22,592 nt of DNA from JAFGMQ01 sp036733345 (GTDB lineage Bacteria; Desulfobacterota; DSM-4660; Desulfatiglandales; Desulfatiglandaceae): the NCBI GenBank assembly GCA_036733345.1, contig DAINAR010000050.1, positions 1-22,592 of the forward strand. Reading direction: 5' to 3'. Below the pieces are notes generated by a model. That model did no database searches and had not been told where the DNA came from. It worked only from the letters and a program-made list of their open reading frames with translations. The position numbers were made by a program, and so were the translations under genes. Positions 1 through 7,615 of the stretch are shown one piece after another. Numbering within the stretch: position 1 is the stretch's first letter; each line of letters begins with the position of its first letter.

Positions 1-2
1 TG

Positions 3-224
3 GAGCAGCAGAAGGAAGATACAGGATCTGCTTCAGCCCTGATTAACTGTTTTGGCATACTGATGGGAAGCATTGGCATGACTGTCATATCCCTTGACTG
101 GGGCAGTATAATCCTTGCACTGGGCATTATGAATCTCATTATCGGAATGGTATGCGGGGCGTTGTGGCTGAATATTTCCAGAAAATCCTATGTAGTTAGT
201 GTTCCGGAAAGGTATATCGCTTAA
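3..224 (+). CDS. MFS transporter, C-terminal fragment (Bcr/CflA-like)
   Basis: The third frame is open from the window edge to a TAA at 222-224 and gives the last 73 residues of a protein; the start lies outside the window. The piece has two hydrophobic stretches (about residues 10-31 and 35-56) separated by a short loop, preceded by a Gly/Ala/Ser-rich motif (TGSASALIN) and ending in a short polar tail. The small-residue motif at the head of a penultimate helix followed by a last helix resembles the end of 12-helix major facilitator exporters of the Bcr/CflA drug-resistance group. It is an inner-membrane protein. It lies just upstream of a TetR gene on the same strand, so it could be regulated with it, but it may equally be unrelated. 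The family call rests on a short tail and is tentative. Confidence 0.55.
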   Translation, partial: EQQKEDTGSASALINCFGILMGSIGMTVISLDWGSIILALGIMNLIIGMVCGALWLNISRKSYVVSVPERYIA

Positions 225-410
225 AAATCTGTTATTGACAGTTTCATAAGTAAGGATCTGTCTGTGATAGGAGTAAACTCGCTGAAAAGAAAGCATGGGC
301 GACATCTTATGTAGCAAAGAAAATGCAGGCGCAGTTTGTTTGTATGGCTCATATTATGTGGTACAACTGCGGACATATTACTGGTTTCTAACACCCCGCT
401 GCGCAATACC

Positions 411-439
411 TTGACATCATTTGAAGTGAGAGGTATGTT
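411..439 (+). promoter_or_regulatory. Probable sigma70 promoter of the TetR gene
   Basis: TTGACA at 411-416 is a perfect -35 box. Seventeen bases later TATGTT (434-439) fits a -10 box at 4 of 6 positions. The predicted start near 446 leaves a leader of about 25 bases carrying GGAGGAG (459-465) just before the ATG at 471. Read from sequence only. Confidence 0.5.
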
Positions 440-470
440 TTACAGATCTGGCATAAGCGGAGGAGTATAG

Positions 471-1073
471 ATGACGCCGAAACGTACAATCAATGAACAA
501 TCCAAATCGGACCAGAAGATCCTGTCAATCGCAACGGCTGCGGCAAAGCTTTTCAGCTCTAAGGGATATGTCGAAACCAGCGGGGAAGACATAGCGGCAG
601 CTGCAAAGATGAGTAAGAGCGCAATATATTACTACTTCAGCAATAAGAGCGAAATCCTGTATTTCGTAATATCTACTTTTCTTGATACCGTGCTGGAAAA
701 CGTTCAGCAAGGTTTGGAAGAAACGAAGGACCCTGCGGAGAGACTGAGACTCATCGTCTTTCGACATATCAAAACATATATCGAGAATATGTATCTGGCT
801 AAAACGCTCCTTAACGAAGCTCATAACCTGCCCCCGGCGAAACTTAGAAAGGTTCAGTATAAGGAAAGACAATATTTCGATGCCATTTCAAAAACGATCC
901 TATCTTACGCCGGACACGACATGGACAGGAACAAATTAACAGTCCTGACGTTTAACCTGCTCGGAATGTGTAATTGGAATTACGCATGGTATAACCCGAA
1001 AGGACCAGTAACCGGCGAAGAACTTTCGCAGATGATTTTTGATATCTTCACAGGGGCATTCTGGAAAATATAA
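471..1073 (+). CDS. TetR/AcrR-family transcriptional regulator
   Basis: This is a 200-residue one-component repressor. Residues 13-62 form the typical TetR DNA-binding region: an amphipathic first helix (ILSIATAAAKLFSSKGY), then the helix-turn-helix with the hallmark SKSAIYYYFSNKSEIL. The rest is an alpha-helical ligand-binding and dimerisation domain that defines no ligand. Length is normal. The ATG at 471 has a strong ribosome site (GGAGGAG, 459-465). It lies 373 bases upstream of the acyl-CoA mutase operon on the same strand, and the promoter between them carries two palindromes of the kind TetR proteins bind (1300-1329). It therefore probably represses the operon and is released by a substrate or acyl-CoA, as known for TetR regulators of fatty- and branched-acid catabolism; that part is inference. 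No copy of the palindrome was seen at its own promoter. Confidence 0.9.
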   Translation: MTPKRTINEQSKSDQKILSIATAAAKLFSSKGYVETSGEDIAAAAKMSKSAIYYYFSNKSEILYFVISTFLDTVLENVQQGLEETKDPAERLRLIVFRHIKTYIENMYLAKTLLNEAHNLPPAKLRKVQYKERQYFDAISKTILSYAGHDMDRNKLTVLTFNLLGMCNWNYAWYNPKGPVTGEELSQMIFDIFTGAFWKI

Positions 1074-1265
1074 GCGGTCAAATAGAAGTAAATTATATGA
1101 ACCAGCAGGCTCCTATCTGCGCCTTGATCGAAGCCCTTCAACAGGTTATAAACCTGTCTATTCGGTGGCTGTAGCCTACCATAGCCACCTCTGCTGTTAT
1201 CTTACCAATCAAGTTATCGTAACATGCTGTTTTGTCGGTTTAGTCAAACAATATACATTTTTTTG
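1074..1265. repeat. Non-coding stretch with two hairpins after the TetR gene
   Basis: I see no gene here. Two inverted repeats stand out: ACAGGTT-ATA-AACCTGT at 1141-1157 (7-bp arms, 3-base loop) and GGTGGCT (1164-1170) with AGCCACC (1183-1189) around a 12-base loop. Neither is followed by a clean T-run, so they are at best a weak terminator of the TetR message. They may instead be protein-binding sites. Confidence 0.4.
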
Positions 1266-1295
1266 TTGACAGCAAAAGATTAAATGGGTTAAAAA
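1266..1295 (+). promoter_or_regulatory. Probable sigma70 promoter of the mutase operon
   Basis: A perfect TTGACA (1266-1271) is followed after 17-18 bases by an AT-rich -10 region (TTAAAA at 1289-1294 or TAAAAA at 1290-1295). The predicted start, near 1301-1304, falls inside the first of the two palindromes at 1300-1329. That arrangement suits direct repression of initiation. Confidence 0.5.
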
Positions 1296-1333
1296 TAGAC
1301 TGACCAGTCAGTTTAATCTGACGGGTCAGTCTA
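1296..1333. promoter_or_regulatory. Tandem TetR-type operators
   Basis: Two perfect palindromes of the form CTGAC-NN-GTCAG occur at 1300-1311 (centre CA) and 1318-1329 (centre GG), with centres 18 bp apart. They lie within a larger inverted repeat with arms TAGACTGACC (1296-1305) and GGTCAGTCTA (1324-1333). Palindromes built on TGAC/GTCA are typical of TetR regulators of acyl-CoA metabolism. The 18-bp spacing would put two dimers nearly on the same DNA face. The upstream TetR protein is the obvious candidate ligand. Confidence 0.65.
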
Positions 1334-1446
1334 TATATTCGGTGTGCGATATATTTTGTTGATAAAGCGATCAACAACGAGCACAAAAGCAGGTGATTAA
1401 GCAGATGAGATTAATTATCACAAAGATTAACGGAGGTCTTTGAGCC

Positions 1447-3075
1447 ATGGAGGCAAGAATGAAAAGACAGACGGATTACGGATATGAAATTAAACCGGTA
1501 TACACTCCCGAAGACATTGCAGATATTGATTACGCAAAGGATATCGGGGACCCTGGTTTATATCCCTATGTTCGCGGTTACTATCCAAATGGGTACCGCA
1601 ACAGGGTATGGACACGGCGAATGACCGCAGGGCTTGGATCTTCCAAAAGGACTAATGAAATACTTAAACAATACCGGGAAATGGGTCAAACACAAGGAAT
1701 CTTAGTTATTTGCGACAGGCCCAATGCAATGCCGATAGATGCTGATCATCCAATAGGCAGGAGGGAGGCCGGCGTTCTGGGATGGCATGGAGCGTCTTTG
1801 CTTGAATTTGAGGAGCTGATGGACGGTATACCTCTAACCGGTCAGTCTATTACATTGCTGGGATCATCTGCTATGTCCTGCATGAGATTGGCCTATGTAG
1901 TTGCTCTTGCAGAAAAGCGCGGGATTGATTTCACGGAAGTACATGGCAGCGTGACGGAGTATCCATTTTGCAGCACATTCGGGCAGACGGACCACATGCC
2001 TCTCGACCTCCTTATTAAGCTTTGGATGGACTCTTCAGAATTCATCGTGAGAAATAAGATTCACATGCGTTGCGGTATTCTCAGCCAGCATTTTCAAGAG
2101 TCAGGTGGCAACAATGCGCAGGCCCTTGCGGTCGAGATTGCGCAGCTCAAAGAGTTGCTCGGGTTGCTAGTTAATGAGCGTGGTCTCCATTTCGATGATC
2201 TTGCCCTTCTTCCCTATGAACTTGTGAGCATTGGTTCCCGGTTCTTCGAAGAAATAGCCAAAGTAAGGGCGCTTCGAAGGATGTATGCGAAAATGGCCAA
2301 AGAGACATTTAAAGCTAAAAACGAAAAGGCTTGCCAGCTTCTTATATCCATACATACATCGGGACGCACAATGACGTATCAGCAGCCTCTCAACAACATT
2401 GCGCGGTGTGCCATACAAACCCTTGCCGGAGCCATTGCGGGCTGCACTGCGATCGACAATGCTTGCCTCGACAATGCTCACGCAGAGCCATCCGCCTTTG
2501 CAGCCAGAATGTCCTTAAATACACAACATATTGTGTCTGATGAAACAGGGGTGACGGATGTGACGGACCCTCTCGCCGGTTCTTATTTTGTTGAGTACCT
2601 CACCAACAGAATTGAATCCGAGGCGTACAAGATCCTGCAGGAAATAGAAAACCAGGGCGGTATGACAGCAGCCGTAAAAAAAGGTTATATCCACAATATG
2701 ATGGAGGAATCGGCACGGAAAAGGCAAAAGGAAATAGAATCAGGCGAGCGCTTGGTCGTAGGAGTAAATGAGCTGGTCATACCTCCTGAAGAAGATGACG
2801 ATATTCCCATACAGTCTGTAGAAGCATCCGATTCTGAAAAAATAGCAAAACGGATGGAGCAATGGAGAAAAACAAGGAATATACCCCTACTGAAAGAGAA
2901 AATTGAACAGGTTCATGCGGATGCAAAAAAAGGTCGTAATTTCAACTTGATGCCTTCGATTATCGAAGCGGTTAAGGCGTATGGCACTGCAGGGGAAATA
3001 ATGGGAGTTATTAGGATGGCAAACGGTTTTCATTATGATCCGTTGGAAATGATCGAATGTCCTTTTGATCTATAA
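1447..3075 (+). CDS. AdoCbl-dependent acyl-CoA mutase, catalytic (large) subunit, divergent
   Basis: This 542-residue protein is the TIM-barrel catalytic subunit of the methylmalonyl-CoA mutase superfamily without the fused B12-binding domain, which is the next gene; isobutyryl- and 2-hydroxyisobutyryl-CoA mutases share this split. Conserved landmarks include YPYVRGYYPNGYRNRVWT (39-56, CoA and substrate entry) and LSQHFQESGG (212-221), which keeps the catalytic His (H215, equivalent to H244 of Propionibacterium MutB). Aligned to MutB from memory, active-site residues differ: Y89 is Thr60, A116 is Ile88, Q197 is Thr170, R207 is Gln180 and Y243 is Gln214. Loss of the Arg that binds the free carboxylate argues against methylmalonyl/succinyl-CoA as substrate. 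The radical rearrangement needs adenosylcobalamin, whose repair GTPase and adenosyltransferase are nearby. The ATG at 1447 has GGAGG at 1433-1437; ATG 1459 is an alternative. Superfamily certain, substrate unknown. Confidence 0.9.
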   Translation: MEARMKRQTDYGYEIKPVYTPEDIADIDYAKDIGDPGLYPYVRGYYPNGYRNRVWTRRMTAGLGSSKRTNEILKQYREMGQTQGILVICDRPNAMPIDADHPIGRREAGVLGWHGASLLEFEELMDGIPLTGQSITLLGSSAMSCMRLAYVVALAEKRGIDFTEVHGSVTEYPFCSTFGQTDHMPLDLLIKLWMDSSEFIVRNKIHMRCGILSQHFQESGGNNAQALAVEIAQLKELLGLLVNERGLHFDDLALLPYELVSIGSRFFEEIAKVRALRRMYAKMAKETFKAKNEKACQLLISIHTSGRTMTYQQPLNNIARCAIQTLAGAIAGCTAIDNACLDNAHAEPSAFAARMSLNTQHIVSDETGVTDVTDPLAGSYFVEYLTNRIESEAYKILQEIENQGGMTAAVKKGYIHNMMEESARKRQKEIESGERLVVGVNELVIPPEEDDDIPIQSVEASDSEKIAKRMEQWRKTRNIPLLKEKIEQVHADAKKGRNFNLMPSIIEAVKAYGTAGEIMGVIRMANGFHYDPLEMIECPFDL

Positions 3076-3120
3076 GGAGAGAAAGGTGTGTTCGAACTTT
3101 TGAATTAGGAGGGTATCTAC

Positions 3121-3519
3121 ATGAATACAGGGAAAAAAATTAAAGTTCTTATCTCCGTCGTCGGGCTTGACGGCCATTTTACAGGCGCAGAAATCGTTTC
3201 CAGCTTTTTGATGGATGTCGGAATGGAGGTGGTTTATCTCGGCATTTATCAAACCCCTGAAATGATTGTAAACGCAGCTATCGAAGAAAGTGTGGATGTG
3301 ATCGGTATAAGCAGCCATGCTTCAAACTACGAACAGATAGGTCTCATTTTAGACCTGATGAAGAAGAATGATTTGACCGATATTCCCTTGATCTGCGGGG
3401 GTACTATCCCCAAACGGGATGCCGAAGCGCTTCTGAAAAGAGGGGTGTCGAAAATATTTCCTCCTCAAAGCAGTTCGGAATCGATTGTGGACTACATCAT
3501 TTCGTGCGTAAAGAGATAA
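3121..3519 (+). CDS. Acyl-CoA mutase, cobalamin-binding small subunit
   Basis: This 132-residue Rossmann-like domain binds the corrinoid for the large subunit 45 bases upstream. The base-off/His-on signature DxHxxG is present as GLDGHFTGAE (Asp17, His19, Gly22; His19 is the lower cobalt ligand), and the CGG turn (92-94) contacts the nucleotide tail. The middle SxL motif reads S-S-H (64-66), with His in place of the usual Leu near the tail pocket. Length matches stand-alone small subunits of split mutases (about 130-140 residues). An AGGAGGG ribosome site near 3108-3114 supports the ATG at 3121. Family assignment is secure, and partnership with the large subunit follows from adjacency. Confidence 0.93.
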   Translation: MNTGKKIKVLISVVGLDGHFTGAEIVSSFLMDVGMEVVYLGIYQTPEMIVNAAIEESVDVIGISSHASNYEQIGLILDLMKKNDLTDIPLICGGTIPKRDAEALLKRGVSKIFPPQSSSESIVDYIISCVKR

Positions 3520-3522
3520 GAT

Positions 3523-4542
3523 ATGGTTAACAGCGTTATCAAAAGAATTGTTGGTGGGGATGTGAGGGCTGCCGCAAAGCTGATACGAGATATAGAGGAC
3601 GGGGTTACAGGCACGCGAGAAACATTGAAAGCCTTACACAGACATACAGGAAAGGCCTATGTAATAGGAATAACCGGCGCTCCCGGGGTCGGCAAAAGCA
3701 CATTGGTAGATCAAATGATCTACGGGCTGAGAGTGCGCGGGAAGACAGTTGGTGTTCTTGCTGTAGACCCGACCAGCCCGTTCAGCGGAGGCGCTATATT
3801 GGGGGACCGTATTCGCATGCAACGGCATAGTCTGGACGAGGGGGTCTTTGTTCGCTCTCTCGCGACCAGAGGACAATTTGGAGGACTTACGCAATCCACG
3901 CGATCTGCGATCGATGTAATGGACGCCATGGGTAAGGATTACATTATTGTTGAGACAGTGGGAGTTGGCCAGGATGAGGTCGATATTGCCAAGAGCTCGG
4001 ATATTACGGTGATCGTGGTGGTGCCGGGGATGGGCGATCATATTCAGGCTATCAAGGCGGGGATTTTTGAGGTGGGCGATATATTTGTCATCAACAAGGC
4101 AGATCGGCCCGATGCTGGAAAAACCTTCAACGATCTAAAAACGATGTTTGATATTGCAAAAAAGAGATCCAAAAGGCAGGATTGGGAGCCGCCCATACTT
4201 ATGGCCGAAGCAGCCAATAACAAGGGGATAGCAGAGCTGTTGAATGAAGTTGAGAAATATCGAAAAAACCGGAAAATGTTGTCACATGAAGCAGTCATTC
4301 GTCATGAACAATCTGCAATCCATAATGAGCTGCTCGATATGATTAAAAACAGACTCATTGAAGATGTATTGAACCACATAACAAACAGCCCTGATTTTAA
4401 GACTTACCTGGATTGCATTATGGATGGTACGAAAGATCCCTATTCGGTATGCGATGAATTGCTATCGGCAAAGCTGAGCCTTATTGACGATGAGTATACT
4501 GAGGAGTTGAAGTCCATGAATGCCCGTGGGGCACAGGAATAA
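3523..4542 (+). CDS. MeaB/ArgK-type GTPase, mutase chaperone
   Basis: This 339-residue G3E-family P-loop GTPase gates loading of adenosylcobalamin and ejects damaged cofactor from its partner mutase. Visible motifs are Walker A GAPGVGKST (52-60), the switch region VDPTSPFSGG (81-90) followed by GDRIRM, ETVGVGQ (144-150), and the guanine-specificity motif NKAD (191-194). The C-terminal part (about 255-339) is helical and likely the dimerisation arm. Length is normal for the family. It begins 3 bases after the small-subunit stop with only a weak ribosome site, which suggests translational coupling. The old ArgK name (arginine/ornithine transport kinase) is misleading; the position directly after both mutase subunits fixes the role. 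I give no symbol because the partner mutase is not methylmalonyl-CoA mutase by its residues. Confidence 0.93.
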   Translation: MVNSVIKRIVGGDVRAAAKLIRDIEDGVTGTRETLKALHRHTGKAYVIGITGAPGVGKSTLVDQMIYGLRVRGKTVGVLAVDPTSPFSGGAILGDRIRMQRHSLDEGVFVRSLATRGQFGGLTQSTRSAIDVMDAMGKDYIIVETVGVGQDEVDIAKSSDITVIVVVPGMGDHIQAIKAGIFEVGDIFVINKADRPDAGKTFNDLKTMFDIAKKRSKRQDWEPPILMAEAANNKGIAELLNEVEKYRKNRKMLSHEAVIRHEQSAIHNELLDMIKNRLIEDVLNHITNSPDFKTYLDCIMDGTKDPYSVCDELLSAKLSLIDDEYTEELKSMNARGAQE

Positions 4543-4553
4543 TCGGAGGTGTA

Positions 4554-6110
4554 ATGATGAATATGTTGAATATACTGGCCAAATGGGCCAGGACTCAGCC
4601 CAATACCACAGCTTTTGTAGAGCTAAGGCCGGTCTCGCGAACAAGGGATCAGGTCTCCTGGTCTCAATTCGAAGAGAGAACAAACAGGCTTGCCAACAGC
4701 CTTCGGAGCCAGGGTATCCAAAAAGGTCAGAAGGTTTTTCTTATGGGCAAGAACTCAATTCAGTGGCTCGAGGCCTTCTTCGGAATACTAAAAACAGGGG
4801 CATGGGCTGTCCCTCTTAATTTCAGGTTCAATGACGATGATATCAGGTACTGTGCCAGGGTAGCTGAACCGTCAGCATTCATCTTTGACGGGGAATACCT
4901 GGAAAGGATTACAGGCCTCCGGAAGGACCTTGCTATGGTGGATTTCTACAGTGTTATTGCACAAGAGAATATGAGTAACGTCGAGTCCCTGGAGAACTTC
5001 ATAAGGCGAGGGTCTTCTCTTTCGGTAAATGTGAAGTTGGAGGACGAAGACGAATGTGCACTTTATTTTACTTCCGGCACTACGGGAGCACCAAAGCCAG
5101 TTCTGCTCAGGGTAAAAAACCAAATGTGCATAGCTGTTACAGAAGCGACGAATCACAGTTATAGCGCTAACGACCGCTTTCTCATGATGCCTCCCCTCTA
5201 TCACCTGGCAATAGGACACCTCCTGGGAGCTATAGTGGGGGGTGCATCGTCTGTGCTCCTGACTGAACAAATAAGCCCAAGGTCTATAATTGAGACGATA
5301 GCGCGAGAGCAGGTATCAGTGGTGTTCTTATTAGTACCTTGGGCGAGTGACCTTCTCCAGGCACTGGATAAAAAGGAGATCAATATAAATGACTATGATT
5401 TTCAAACCCTGAGAAAGATCTTTATTGGGGCACAAGCTGTCCCTCCGAGCCTTGTCCAGAGGCTGAAGGTGTATTTCCCGCATGCAGGGTATGATACTAT
5501 GTATGGACTCAGCGAGACTGCGGGTCCCGGCGTCGTACACCTCGGAGTTGAAAATGAGAGAAAAATAGGCGCTATCGGAAAGCCCAGCATTTTATGGGAC
5601 GTGAGAATAGTAGATGAAAATGGACACGACGTAAATCAGGGAGAGGTGGGTGAAGTCATCCTGAAAGGGGCTGGAGTCATGAAGGAATACTACAAGAATC
5701 CTGAACTGACGGCCCGGGTGATACAGGACGACTGGCTTTACACGGGCGACCTTGGCAGGATTGATGAAGAAGGATTCATCTACCTCGTAGACCGGAAGAA
5801 GGACTTGGTCATCACCGGCGGCGAAAATGTTTACCCCGTTGAGGTCGAGAATGTCATAAGAAAGCATCCCAAGGTTTTCGATGTTGCCGTGATCAGCACT
5901 CCCGATGATCGACTGGGCGAACTGGTAACGGCTGTAATTCAGGCAGGACGGGGAGAGGCATTGGGCGAAGAGGAAATGAAGGCTTTCTGCGAACAAGAGC
6001 TGCCTCGTTACAAACGTCCAAGACGGCTGATCTTTGCAGAAATTCCGCGGAACCCTGCAGGAAAGATAGAGAAGCCAGAGCTGAGAAAGCTTTACAGTGC
6101 TGCTTCATGA
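4554..6110 (+). CDS. AMP-forming acyl-CoA ligase (ANL superfamily)
   Basis: This 518-residue adenylate-forming ligase activates a carboxylic acid with ATP to an acyl-AMP and then a CoA thioester. Motifs in order are the phosphate loop YFTSGTTGAPKP (171-182), YGLSETAG (317-324), YTGDLGR (396-402), the hinge and A8 region RKKDLVITGGENVYPVEVE (413-431), and the catalytic lysine in PAGKIEK (Lys504). The phosphate loop reads PKP where PKG is usual. Length fits medium-chain, aromatic or branched-acid ligases; the sequence alone does not give the acid. It starts 11 bases after the GTPase gene. The ribosome site GGAGG (4545-4549) suits the second ATG (4557) at least as well as the first (4554). In this operon it most likely makes the CoA ester that feeds the mutase. 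Confidence 0.9.
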   Translation: MMNMLNILAKWARTQPNTTAFVELRPVSRTRDQVSWSQFEERTNRLANSLRSQGIQKGQKVFLMGKNSIQWLEAFFGILKTGAWAVPLNFRFNDDDIRYCARVAEPSAFIFDGEYLERITGLRKDLAMVDFYSVIAQENMSNVESLENFIRRGSSLSVNVKLEDEDECALYFTSGTTGAPKPVLLRVKNQMCIAVTEATNHSYSANDRFLMMPPLYHLAIGHLLGAIVGGASSVLLTEQISPRSIIETIAREQVSVVFLLVPWASDLLQALDKKEININDYDFQTLRKIFIGAQAVPPSLVQRLKVYFPHAGYDTMYGLSETAGPGVVHLGVENERKIGAIGKPSILWDVRIVDENGHDVNQGEVGEVILKGAGVMKEYYKNPELTARVIQDDWLYTGDLGRIDEEGFIYLVDRKKDLVITGGENVYPVEVENVIRKHPKVFDVAVISTPDDRLGELVTAVIQAGRGEALGEEEMKAFCEQELPRYKRPRRLIFAEIPRNPAGKIEKPELRKLYSAAS

Positions 6111-6144
6111 TCAAAAACTGAAAAATTGCCTTTGAGGTGAAAAG

Positions 6145-7521
6145 ATGGAAACAGAAAGCAGGATAGTCGAATACATTTGCAACACAGCCTTTACCGACTT
6201 GCCGTATTCAGCACTAAGAGTGGTCAAGAATCAGTTGCTTTCGGTTATTGGTACGACAATTGCGGGGGCTTCGGCAGAGGGTTGTGAATCTATTGTTTCG
6301 CTGGGAAAGGAAATCGGGGGCAAGGCTGAGGCTTCGATTCTCATCCATGGAGGCAGGGTACCGGCTGCGCAGGCGGCTTTTGCGAATGGAGTGATGGCAA
6401 GGGCTCTCGATTTCTGTGATGCTCTTGCCCCTGGTGCCCACATAGGTTCGGCCGTCATACCCGCTGCACTCGCTTCGGCAGAACTTGCAGGAGGTTGTAC
6501 AGGTAAGGATTTTCTGAATGCCGTCACAATAGGAACAGAAATAGGTATAAGGTTGAATTTAGGAGAATACCAATATGATGGATTTGATCCCACGGGCGTA
6601 TGTGTTCCCTTTGCCTCTACAGCGGCATCTGCAAAAATACTGGGTCTTCTGGAAAAGGAGACCTGGAATGCCCTGGCTCTTGCTTTTAACAAGTGTGGCG
6701 GAAGCTTTCAGGCTAACGTGGACGGAGCCCTGGCGGTACGGGTGATTGAAGGCTGGAGTTCCGAGGCCGGTGTGACATGCGCCAGGCTTGCCCAGCGGGG
6801 CATTACTGGACCGGCAAACTTCCTTGAAGGCATCTATGGTTACTTCCATCTTTTTGGCCGTGATCGTGTGGCGGTTAAGGAAGTTATATCGAATTTAGGC
6901 TCCGAGTACCGGCTTGAAAGCCTTATGTTTAAGAAATATCCCAGTTGCGATCTTACCCAGGGAAGTACCGATGCCATCCTTAGTCTAATGGAGGAGCACG
7001 CGATCGATGCCAGGATCTTGGAGCGAATAGAGATCACGGTGCCGCCTTACACCTATAAACTGGTAGGACACCCTTTCCAGATAGGAACTAACCCCAAAGT
7101 TAACGCCCAGTTCAGCATTCGTTACTGCGTAGCCAATGCGTTACTGAGGAAAAGCTCGAAGCTGGAACATTTCGAAGAATTATCCATAAAGGATCCAGGA
7201 GTTCTGGAGCTCGCGAAGAAGATCGAAGTGATCTCAGATCCGGCTATGGAAGTACGGGGACACACGCCTCTCGACATGCGTGTCTTGACAAGGGACGGAA
7301 AAGAATTCCTAAAGCGAATAGATGTGGCTCCCGGATTTCCAGGCAATCCACTTACACAGAAGGAGCATTTGCAGCGATTCAGGGATTGCATCGACTTCGC
7401 TTCAAAGCGACCGCCGGAATCAAACATAGACCGGATCAGGGATACCGTGGAGCACCTCGAAACAATGAGAGATGTACGTGATCTCGTACCTTTGCTTATA
7501 CTGGACCAAGTCAGCAGGTAA
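6145..7521 (+). CDS. MmgE/PrpD-family protein (2-methylcitrate dehydratase/aconitate decarboxylase fold)
   Basis: This 458-residue protein spans the MmgE/PrpD fold: an all-helical N-terminal domain (about 1-265) with FANGVMARALDF (79-90) and AHIGSAVIPAALA (98-110), then an alpha/beta domain beginning after KKYPSC (263-268). Family members dehydrate 2-methylcitrate, decarboxylate cis-aconitate or epimerise iminodisuccinate. Several usual active-site positions are changed: the GFHPT motif reads GFDPT (Asp148 for His), the Lys of the VKRLH region is Arg199, and the His after YPSC is Gln273, while His99 is kept. It is therefore unlikely to be a true methylcitrate dehydratase, and no other propionate-cycle gene is present. 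It may hydrate, dehydrate, isomerise or decarboxylate a pathway acid. Start ATG 6145 has GAGGTG upstream. The fold is well supported, the reaction is not. Confidence 0.85.
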   Translation: METESRIVEYICNTAFTDLPYSALRVVKNQLLSVIGTTIAGASAEGCESIVSLGKEIGGKAEASILIHGGRVPAAQAAFANGVMARALDFCDALAPGAHIGSAVIPAALASAELAGGCTGKDFLNAVTIGTEIGIRLNLGEYQYDGFDPTGVCVPFASTAASAKILGLLEKETWNALALAFNKCGGSFQANVDGALAVRVIEGWSSEAGVTCARLAQRGITGPANFLEGIYGYFHLFGRDRVAVKEVISNLGSEYRLESLMFKKYPSCDLTQGSTDAILSLMEEHAIDARILERIEITVPPYTYKLVGHPFQIGTNPKVNAQFSIRYCVANALLRKSSKLEHFEELSIKDPGVLELAKKIEVISDPAMEVRGHTPLDMRVLTRDGKEFLKRIDVAPGFPGNPLTQKEHLQRFRDCIDFASKRPPESNIDRIRDTVEHLETMRDVRDLVPLLILDQVSR

Positions 7522-7615
7522 CATTGCGGCATGGTCAAATTCGCCACATTTTACCTTCATCTGCAAACATGGGGTTAATGCTGCTGGCAATTTGAACATA
7601 TAAGGGAGACCATAA

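Noticed and set aside
1164..1200. Rho-independent terminator of the TetR gene
   Set aside because: The GGTGGCT/AGCCACC stem has a long loop and no T-run after it.
1039..1269. Open frame of 76 codons overlapping the end of the TetR gene
   Set aside because: It has no ribosome site or family resemblance, spans the hairpin region, and overlaps the end of a well-supported gene in another frame.
1447..3519. Plain methylmalonyl-CoA mutase annotation
   Set aside because: The carboxylate-binding Arg and the Tyr of that enzyme are replaced, and no epimerase or propionyl-CoA genes accompany it.
6145..7521. 2-methylcitrate dehydratase (prpD) symbol
   Set aside because: Active-site positions differ and no methylcitrate synthase or lyase is nearby.
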